64,000 nucleotides of DNA from Xylanibacter ruminicola (GTDB lineage: Bacteria > Bacteroidota > Bacteroidia > Bacteroidales > Bacteroidaceae): the NCBI RefSeq assembly GCF_900107775.1, contig NZ_FNRF01000001.1, positions 372,001 to 436,000 of the forward strand, given 5' to 3'. The position numbers and the translations under genes are program-made. How positions within the stretch are numbered: the first letter of the stretch is position 1; every line of letters starts with the position of its first letter. The notes below the pieces were generated by a model. That model saw nothing but the letters and a program-made list of their open reading frames with translations. It did not search any database and was not told where the DNA came from. Shown here in pieces: positions 58,359 to 64,000 of this stretch.

Positions 58359-60547
58359 CCTAATTTACGCCAGTGCGTGCGGTCGGTTTTCTCAATCCAC
58401 TGGTCGCGATACCAGCGCGAAATGATTTTTCGCAGCCCGGCTTCGCCGCAGAATCCTCGCTTCAGCGCACGCAAATCGTCCATGGTAAACGTAGGTGCCA
58501 GCTGGTCGAAGATAGAGTGGTTAGAGCCATAGCGCACACCCTCGTCGCGGGCATCCAGGAACTGACTTTCCAGCGCCTCGCCAAAGGCCTTTATCTGCTG
58601 TTGCAGGCAGTATTCGGCCATCATGAGTGCAAACTCCATGCAGGCCTTGCTCTCCTTACTGCAACCGCTCAGCAGGTGAAACACCACACCACAGCGGAAG
58701 CCGATTACGGCAGCACGCTTGCGATAGGTGTCCTTCACGTGGTCGATATCCTTGGCAGCCTCAACACGCTTCTGTTCTACCCAGCCCTCGATGGCTCGGC
58801 GCAGGCGGGGCGTATCAACCAGTCCGGTGTAGCTGCGCAAGCGGCTTACGGCCTGTTGTATCCTGGCCACATCCTCGTCCGAACGCTTACGGAACTTGGG
58901 CATCTTGGCAAAGCTGGCATCAGGCATTTCGGCCACCAACACACGGCTCGAAAGTCCGTTCTCTATGTTATCGGCCTTAAAGCACTTGCGCAGGGCGCCG
59001 TTTGTTCCCAGCATAGTCCAGTTATATGCCACGTTTACCACACCACTCTCGGCTGCATCGCTATTGTAATCCTGTCCCCACTCGCCATGGTCGAAGCCCA
59101 AGCGATAGATATCGTATTTGCTCGACCACGAACCGGCACCGTTGGTTTTACGCAGCGTGTCGAGTTCCTCACCAAAGCTGTACAGGGTATGGTTCTGAGC
59201 GTTTTTGAAACGCTTAAGCAACGTTGAGCAGCTAACGGTTACGGGCACTACGCGAATCAATACATGCGGATCTTCGGGTGCCTTCTCGTTGGCTTTTCGC
59301 CCTTTTTTGCGCTCCTTCCACTCCTCTTCGCGCTTGCGGGCCAAGGCATCCTCTTCGTCGAGCTGCCGTTTCCATATGTCAACAGCATTCTTTACTACCG
59401 ATTTGTTGCTGGCCTGCTCGCCACGGATTATCGACATCAGACCTAAACGCTGCGTGTTGCCATCGCAATACTCCACGGTTACCTGGTCGGCATAGGCCGC
59501 CGCAATGGGCAGCACGCCGCACAGCACGGGCAGATGCATACTTACGGGCACACCTACCAACGACTCTTTCAATCCGATGGGCAAGGCTTTTACGTTTACC
59601 TTTACGCCCGTTTCCTGTGCGGTGGCTTCGGCATCGTCGATTTCATCCGATGGAATACCCATTTCCAATGCATCCAGTATCTGCTGCATTACTTTGCTAA
59701 CGCCCTTGGGTTCCTCCTTACAGGCCGAATCAACTACCGATTTCAGTTCGGCATCGGTCAGTCCGAAACGGGGCATCACCTGCATCAGCACCTCTTTCTT
59801 ATTATCGCAGATGGCGCGCAGATTTACTGCCAACTTGTGCAGTTTTACGTTACGTTCGCCCTCGGCAGGCTCGCCCCCGTTGCGGTGCCACCACTCGGCT
59901 ATGATAGAGCTATAGGGAATACCCTTGAACATCGGCGCAGAATTGCGCTCTTGTTCGTCCGGCTCAGATTTGAGCTCGTTGGATGTCAAGGAAAAATTTC
60001 CTTCACATTCCTCACTCACCTCGAACAGCTTCGGACTAACATACTTTGTATGATCCTCGGGCACCATGTAGATACACCTCGATACATCTTTTACGGCTGC
60101 ATCGGGCGCAAATCCCGTAGCCTGCTGCATCAGCTGCTGAGCCGTTTCGGGCGTCATCCCATCCGGCAACTCCACCAGCACATGGGTGCCACGACGAACC
60201 GATTCTTCGATAAGCAAAATGGTCAATGGTGAATGGTCAATGGTCAATGTTTTAACAATCTCATCCGTATGCCCCTTCTCGTCAAAGTCGAGCATCAGTC
60301 GGTTAAGCGGCTTGATGGCATCGGCTATGGCTCGATGGTTGTTGGCGAATTCCGCGCAATGGGGTGTCCACACGGGCAATCGATGCTTCAGTTCATCGTC
60401 GCCCTTGGCTATACGCTCACACATCTGTGCCAATCAGGGCTCGCGGCGCAGCTGTTCCCACTCCTCTCGGCTGGCGGGGGTGCAAGGAGCGCCATGCCCC
60501 TTGCCAATACATGTAAATTTAATGGTGCTGATTATTGCTGATTCCAT
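58343..60547 (-). pseudogene. DUF3987/BT4734-type primase-helicase-like gene interrupted by an in-frame TGA
   Basis: From ATG 60547 the frame reads STIKFTCIGKGHG..SREEWEQLRREP, then TGA at 60434-60436, then LAQMCERIAKGDDELKHRLP without a frame change to 58343. Both sides belong to one BT4734/VirE-type N-terminal domain (MQQATGFAPDAAVKDVSRCIYMVPEDHT), followed by a DUF3987 domain (GVPVSMHLPVLCGVLPIAAAYADQ; LRSYTGLVDTPRLRRAIEGWVEQK). The 696 residues after the stop could still be made from TTG 60433 or ATG 60424 but would lack the first about 38 residues. ATG 60547 overlaps the end of the upstream gene by 16 bases. A repeat at 60218-60249 adds TLTIDHSPLTILL in frame. Confidence 0.78.
60218..60249. 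repeat. Short iterated repeat inside the DUF3987-type gene (GGTCAATGGTGAATGGTCAA type)
   Basis: AATGGTCAATGGTGAATGGT then CAATGGTCAATG: four iterations of a 7-base word AATGGTC/AATGGTG, in frame. Confidence 0.7.
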
Positions 60548-60966
60548 AAACAATCCTCCTTCCTTGTTTTAAAGTACGACATTACCTGATCGGCTTCCTC
60601 CTCATAGAGCGCCTTGGTTAGCGCCAATCCGTAGCGGCGGGGAAACTTAAACTCTACTATCAGCTGTTCGCGGTCGGGATGGCGCTGCTTGCGCTGGGGC
60701 ACTATCTTTACGATGCCGTGCGCCGTCTCAAACAGCGTCTGATAGAGTGGTCCTCGACTGCCTGTACGCTTGGCCTTTACACGGGTCTGCCCATCGGGCA
60801 TCACCTCAAGGTTGGCGCGGTAGTAAACGGGCTTGCCGTCGGTCAGGTCTACATCCTGCTCCCAGGGGCAGGGCTGGATATTAATATCACCATTAACCAT
60901 AAAGTTAACGTTACCGTCCATCTGGACGTTTTGCTGAATAAGTTGTTTCTTAAATATTTTCTGCAT
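60532..60966 (-). CDS. Hypothetical protein of the DUF3987-type gene cluster
   Basis: The ATG at 60966 (MQKIFKKQLIQQNVQMDGNV) gives 144 residues; a GTG at 61041 preceded by GAGGTAG would give 169. A mixed alpha/beta protein: a basic N-terminus, NVNFMVNGDINIQPCPWEQDVDLTDGKPVYYRA, a Tyr/Arg-rich middle (TRVKAKRTGSRGPLYQTLFETAHGIVKIV) and EQLIVEFKFPRRYGLALTKALYEEEA at the end. No family with known function was recognised. The gene overlaps the start of the DUF3987-type gene by 16 bases, so the two were probably translated together. Confidence 0.65.
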   Translation of the reverse strand: MQKIFKKQLIQQNVQMDGNVNFMVNGDINIQPCPWEQDVDLTDGKPVYYRANLEVMPDGQTRVKAKRTGSRGPLYQTLFETAHGIVKIVPQRKQRHPDREQLIVEFKFPRRYGLALTKALYEEEADQVMSYFKTRKEDCLWNQQ

Positions 60967-61060
60967 TTTATCGAGTGTTTTAAGTGAGGAAGAAAGTGCT
61001 GAAATTAGGCCTTTTTCACTCGCGAGACTTTCGTCACTCACCTACCTCGATGTTAATAAT

Positions 61061-61183
61061 TTAATAGGTGAAAAAGTGTTTTGAGTTAGTAACTCCCAGA
61101 TGATTCACCTTGTTCATCTGCTGCTTTGCCTGGTTGGCACGAATAGCGCGCCAAGCCGCTTTTAAATCATTACGTTTCGACAT
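61061..61183 (-). CDS. Small basic protein, 40 residues (possible)
   Basis: ATG 61183 opens a 40-codon frame: SKRNDLKAAWRAIRANQA then KQQMNKVNHLGVTNS, strongly basic and probably helical. An A-rich leader (AAATAAAAACAATAAA) typical of Bacteroidetes initiation sites precedes it. Upstream at 61203-61220 a small hairpin GTCGC/GCGAC has AAGGAGG (minus strand) in its loop. It sits just upstream of the hypothetical gene at 60966. No homologue recognised; could be a chance frame. Confidence 0.4.
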   Translation of the reverse strand: MSKRNDLKAAWRAIRANQAKQQMNKVNHLGVTNSKHFFTY

Positions 61184-61556
61184 TTTATTGTTTTTATTTA
61201 ACGTCGCCTCCTTAAAGCGACCTTTTGATTGTTATTGATAATTTTGAATTATGTACATGCGTACGTGGGGGTGGGTGTGCATGTGTGTGCACGTGGGCTG
61301 TATCAACATGTCAAAGAACGCTTTCGAAGTTTGTATCCCTCTCGCCAGAGGTGCTTCTATAGTAATAATGTATTAGGAGGCGGCATTAATAAAAAAAACT
61401 AATTAACGCCGATTGAAAAGTGGGGAGTAGAGACATAAAAAAAACGCAGACAACCCCTCTACTCAGAGCTGTCTGCGAATAGCAGAAAAAAAACAAAAAA
61501 ATTTTTTTTATGGTTTATCAAGGCGCCGACTGAGCACGCATTAACGCCTACTAGCC
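61184..61556. other. Non-coding stretch in the accessory region
   Basis: No gene seen. It contains a GT-rich purine/pyrimidine-alternating run at about 61258-61300 (GTGGGGGTGGGTGTGCATGT and onward), an A-rich segment at about 61390, a minus-strand terminator at 61437-61477 and A/T homopolymers at 61484-61510. ATTAACGCC occurs at about 61403 and 61539. Confidence 0.5.
61437..61477 (-). terminator. Intrinsic terminator of the 63.5-61.6 kb operon
   Basis: On the minus strand CGCAGACA pairs with TGTCTGCG (61445-61477) and is followed by eight Ts (61437-61444); it lies 80 bases past the stop codon at 61557. Confidence 0.8.
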
Positions 61557-62291
61557 TCACGCCGTTGCCTCATCTTCCTCGGGCATATCGCCACTCAGCA
61601 TATCTTTTAGCTGCTGTTCAGACACCTTCGGATCCAGAATCTTTACCAGATAGTCGATGTGGCGCGACTTTTCCTGCGGCGAATGGGTTTTGCGCAAACG
61701 TTCGTTACCAAAGGGCTTGTTGCCCTCCTTCTCCCAAAAGTGGCCATCCACCATCTGCCAAAGGCCGTAAGGACTCTGCACAGCCACCAGCTTCTCTACG
61801 CTCACTAGTCGGCGAAACAAGTCGGCCAGCGTGTTCACATCGTCCATCCAAACAATCCTTTGTGTACAGTCGCCACCACCAAACAGGTCGATAAAAGTTT
61901 GCTGTGGCGTGTCGTCGCGAATCCACTGGATTGCCAGCAACGCATTATAAAGCATTGTTAGGCGCCGGTTTGCCACGCGCGCGTCGCGTACATTATACCT
62001 GAAGGCCTTCGTAACCTTCTCGCCAGCATGACTCTTGCGGCCACGTGCTGCCTTTGGGGCCGACTCTGGCGATCCCTGCAGCTGCGATGTACCATCCTTT
62101 GGGTTAAGATTCTTGCCAGTAGCCGGACTGCCCGTAAACTTAAACTGCGCCAGCGTGTAGCCAAGGCTATCAAGCACCCGGCGGGCGTCTTCATCGCCTG
62201 CCCGAGTCCGTTCTTCCAGATGTCCGATGATTCCTTTTATCGAGTTGAGGTGCGACCTGGCCTCCGACCCTAAGAACTCACACGTCGTCAT
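61557..62291 (-). CDS. Hypothetical protein, 244 residues
   Basis: ATG 62291 is chosen; the frame continues two codons to a TTG. The N-terminal part is helical (CEFLGSEARSHLNSIKGIIGHLEERTRAGDEDARRVLDSLGY), followed by a low-complexity basic linker (GKNLNPKDGTSQLQGSPESAPKAARGRK). The C-terminal about 140 residues look globular (NRRLTMLYNALLAIQWIRDDTPQQTFIDLFGGGD; LVAVQSPYGLWQMVDGHFWEKEGNKPFGNERLRKT). No family was recognised with confidence. The start overlaps the preceding gene by 14 bases, so the two are probably coupled. A strong terminator follows. Confidence 0.7.
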   Translation of the reverse strand: MTTCEFLGSEARSHLNSIKGIIGHLEERTRAGDEDARRVLDSLGYTLAQFKFTGSPATGKNLNPKDGTSQLQGSPESAPKAARGRKSHAGEKVTKAFRYNVRDARVANRRLTMLYNALLAIQWIRDDTPQQTFIDLFGGGDCTQRIVWMDDVNTLADLFRRLVSVEKLVAVQSPYGLWQMVDGHFWEKEGNKPFGNERLRKTHSPQEKSRHIDYLVKILDPKVSEQQLKDMLSGDMPEEDEATA

Positions 62292-63024
62292 CTTCAAAGC
62301 ACTCCTGTCTGATTTCCTCCGACTTACTTATCAGTTCTTCAAGCACATCAACAAATTCGCAGTCGTCAAACCATCCAAACCAAATCTTGAACTCATGGTT
62401 TTTGAACGCACGATAGTATGCCGACATGCCGTTTCTAAGGCCAGCCTTCAGGTCATTTTTCGTATTAAATTCCAGCGAGAAATACAAGGGTACGTCGTTT
62501 TCGGCAGTAAATGACGCATCAAAAGACTCCTTGCAGCTGTATTTATACTTTGAGCCTTCAGGATTCCGTTTAAACTCCAACGGCACGTTAATCAGCCTAA
62601 TCGGCTCCTTATCGCCGTTACGCTTTGTCATCATCGGCCACTCTATCTCAATGCCGTTAGTGTCGAACGCACTCTTCCATATTGGCACCTCAAGCGCCAT
62701 GGGCAGATTTAGGCCTTCATCTTTGTCTTCCAAGTGAATAAAACCTATTTCGTTCATGAATGCATGAAACTGCTCCATCGTAATGCGCTTGTTGTCCTCG
62801 CGGCAAAGCACGTGACAATCGGTCAACTCGGCACGGTTCCATACCGTTCCGCCCGGACGGTTTGCATATTTTACTACTGGGTGACTATGTGTTTCCAGCA
62901 CATATTCACCATCATTATTCACACCAGCCTCATACACTATCAGCGTCGCTATGTGCAGGCCTATCGAGCCATTGCAGTATATATACTCGTACGGCTCTTT
63001 TAAATTCAAAATCTGAGTTTCCAT
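62278..63024 (-). CDS. Hypothetical protein, 248 residues
   Basis: A soluble, acidic protein without signal peptide. Recognisable stretches are EPYEYIYCNGSIGLHIATLIVYEAG, THSHPVVKYANRPGGTVWNRAELTDCHVLCRED, IRLINVPLEFKRNPEGSKYKYSC and KIWFGWFDDCEFVDVLEELI. The family was not identified. It lies 9 bases after the immunity-like lipoprotein gene and overlaps the next gene, so the three form one transcription unit. If the lipoprotein is an immunity protein this gene would be a neighbour to test, but it has no toxin or export signature. Confidence 0.72.
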   Translation of the reverse strand: METQILNLKEPYEYIYCNGSIGLHIATLIVYEAGVNNDGEYVLETHSHPVVKYANRPGGTVWNRAELTDCHVLCREDNKRITMEQFHAFMNEIGFIHLEDKDEGLNLPMALEVPIWKSAFDTNGIEIEWPMMTKRNGDKEPIRLINVPLEFKRNPEGSKYKYSCKESFDASFTAENDVPLYFSLEFNTKNDLKAGLRNGMSAYYRAFKNHEFKIWFGWFDDCEFVDVLEELISKSEEIRQECFEDDDV

Positions 63025-63033
63025 ATATATTAT

Positions 63034-63486
63034 TTATTTTTCATGCCATACCATCATAACTTTTCCATCCGATTTTCGAATTACTATACCCGCTGTCCCA
63101 CCTAGGTATCCATCAGGAAGCGATCCCTCAACCGTCCAATATTTCTTATATTCAGTTACCCGAAACGGCTTTTCTTTTTCTGTATCCTCTTTTCCATACA
63201 AAGGATACCATGCTGCCTTTGCGATTAATACCGCAGAAAGAGAGTCTGCAACAATGTCTTTTTCATAAGCATTATACCCAATTCCAACAATTGTCTTGTC
63301 TGAATTCGCAACACAAAAAGTGTAGGTGCTGTCATTTTCAAACCACTTAAAAGCTGTAGTGTCATTTATACATGTATCTACAGCCATGATAATCTCTGGT
63401 TTTTCTTTAATACTTGTTTTGGGGTGTGTCCAGTTACAAGCCGTCACTGTGGCTCCAAGTATAATAAGATACGATAGTTTCTTCAT
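63034..63486 (-). CDS. NTF2-fold immunity-like lipoprotein
   Basis: ATG 63486 gives a short lipoprotein signal (MKKLSYLIILGATVTAC) and 150 residues; an in-frame ATG at 63543 would add 19 residues before it and is less likely. The last about 75 residues (SAVLIAKAAWYPLYGKEDTE; KPFRVTEYKKYWTVEGSLPDG; GGTAGIVIRKSDGKVMMVWHE) match the pattern of NTF2-fold immunity domains (a KPF..W.VEG.LP...GG...I.I...DGK core). Such domains neutralise polymorphic toxins, but no toxin gene is adjacent. A -7 element (TACTTTTG) is at 63587-63594. It is first in a three-gene operon. Confidence 0.72.
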   Translation of the reverse strand: MKKLSYLIILGATVTACNWTHPKTSIKEKPEIIMAVDTCINDTTAFKWFENDSTYTFCVANSDKTIVGIGYNAYEKDIVADSLSAVLIAKAAWYPLYGKEDTEKEKPFRVTEYKKYWTVEGSLPDGYLGGTAGIVIRKSDGKVMMVWHEK

Positions 63487-63694
63487 TATTTCAAAAGCCT
63501 TAAGAGCTGCCATAGAGTCCAGAGTTCTTTTTACTGCTGCCATAATAGCTAATATTTATATTTGGTTGATGATAAACATCTGGTGACAAAAGTACAATAA
63601 TTATCCGACACCACCAAAGCTTCTGGCAAAAATCGTACTCTGTGACTTGGACTTTGTGACATTAAGGAGGTACGAGAATTGTGGCGGTGTGTAC

Positions 63695-63729
63695 TTAAAA
63701 ATAATATAATTATATTATATTATTTTTAA
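63695..63729. repeat. Perfect 15-bp inverted repeat made only of A and T
   Basis: TTAAAAATAATATAA and its exact complement TTATATTATTTTTAA are separated by TTATA. It may be a terminator-like hairpin, a protein-binding site or a DNA-melting site. Confidence 0.7.
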
Positions 63730-63931
63730 ACTATACTTATGGGTTGTGGCTGCGATTTTGCGAGAGGGCTTATTGTCACAGAATCACAGTCACAAAGTAT
63801 GCGAGGCTGTTGCGATTTGTAAACGGTGCGTTTGCGAGGGCCAAAAATAATGTTTGCGAAGCGTAAACGTATCGTTAACAAATTTTTGCAATGCAAGAGG
63901 CCTCAGATTAGGAATCGCAGCAAAAATGTTG

Positions 63932-63939
63932 TATCTTTG
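63932..63939 (+). promoter_or_regulatory. -7 promoter element of the HU-like gene
   Basis: TATCTTTG (TAnnTTTG), 46 bases before the ATG at 63986. Confidence 0.6.
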
Positions 63940-63985
63940 CATCGTCAAAACAACATTAGTATTAACCATTTAAATTTTAACCATT

Positions 63986-64000
63986 ATGAGTGTATTTTAT
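63986..64000 (+). CDS. Start of a probable HU-family DNA-binding protein (truncated by window end)
   Basis: Only five codons, MSVFY, are visible. They match the usual beginning of Bacteroidales HU-like proteins that sit beside DUF3987-type genes, and the leader has a good promoter and A-rich start region. The identification rests on five residues plus context and is tentative. Confidence 0.4.

Larger units (their letters stand above)
63544..63985. other. Intergenic region with iterated repeats, AT palindrome and promoters
   Basis: No gene seen in 442 bases. Holds the -7 element of the lipoprotein gene (63587-63594, minus), a GTGAC-type iterated repeat (63638-63663), a perfect AT palindrome (63695-63729), an inverted-orientation GTCAC-type repeat (63775-63798) and a plus-strand -7 element (63932-63939). 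Confidence 0.55.

Noticed and set aside
58373..60232. Plus-strand frames opposite the DUF3987-type gene
   Set aside because: Antisense to a recognisable domain protein, with no motif of their own.
61437..61515. Transposon end from the A/T homopolymers and inverted repeats near 61.45 kb
   Set aside because: The stem-loop with a T-run is explained as the terminator of the adjacent minus-strand operon; no transposase or target-site duplication was seen.
57807..63543. Prophage
   Set aside because: DUF5675 and DUF3987-type genes occur near phage-like modules, but no integrase, capsid, tail, terminase or att-like repeat pair was seen.

Overview
The window looks like a chromosomal segment from a Prevotella-type member of the Bacteroidales (Prevotellaceae, gut or rumen style). 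The evidence is two SusC/SusD polysaccharide-utilisation loci, lipoproteins with Bacteroidetes lipoboxes, A-rich ribosome-binding regions, the Bacteroidetes -7 promoter element TAnnTTTG in front of many genes, and families such as S46 peptidases, LruC-domain lipoproteins, SpmA-SpmB fusions and BT4734/DUF3987 proteins. Genus and species are inference; no rRNA or tRNA gene was seen.

Bases 1-28,200 form a pectin (rhamnogalacturonan-I) superlocus. On the plus strand lie the end of a SusC, a SusD, a beta-helix surface lipoprotein, a PL4-type rhamnogalacturonan lyase and a GH95 fucosidase/L-galactosidase. Then come a minus-strand GH53 endo-galactanase, a plus-strand zeta-toxin-like P-loop protein with a signal peptide, and a minus-strand arabinan locus read from 28.2 down to 10.5 kb: LacI regulator, MFS sugar transporter, membrane-spanning propeller/AraC regulator, SusC, SusD, a surface glycan-binding protein with triplicated modules, and three GH43 enzymes. 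Together these could cut the RG-I backbone, remove fucose/galactose caps and degrade the arabinan and galactan side chains.

Bases 28,280-41,580 are mostly housekeeping: a two-gene chromate transporter coupled to purL, an M1-type peptidase, an RluA-type pseudouridine synthase coupled to a pyridoxal kinase, a UPF1/SMUBP2-type helicase, a GNAT protein and an MgtC-family membrane protein. Bases 41,587-46,292 hold a GH3 glycosidase operon with two CE1-like esterases, one of which has lost its nucleophile serine.

Bases 46,625-52,808 carry three large surface lipoproteins that share a DYDxND (LruC-type) motif. Bases 52,946-57,771 carry an spmAB fusion, a polysaccharide flippase and a DPP7-type S46 peptidase. 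From 57.8 kb to the end the window is accessory in character: a DUF5675 gene, a DUF3987/BT4734 gene broken by an in-frame TGA, several small unknown genes, an NTF2-fold immunity-like lipoprotein and, at the edge, the first codons of an HU-like gene. This is the cluster type that recurs in Bacteroidales genomes; no integrase or phage structural gene was seen.

The most unusual features are: (i) at least eight very short, internally iterated repeats of unrelated sequence at gene junctions and even inside reading frames; (ii) a regulator with hybrid two-component architecture but no kinase or receiver; (iii) a 21-bp-period direct repeat plus doubled CRP/FNR-like palindromes upstream of susC; (iv) an esterase pair with one apparently dead member; (v) promoters lying 5-9 bases from start codons.
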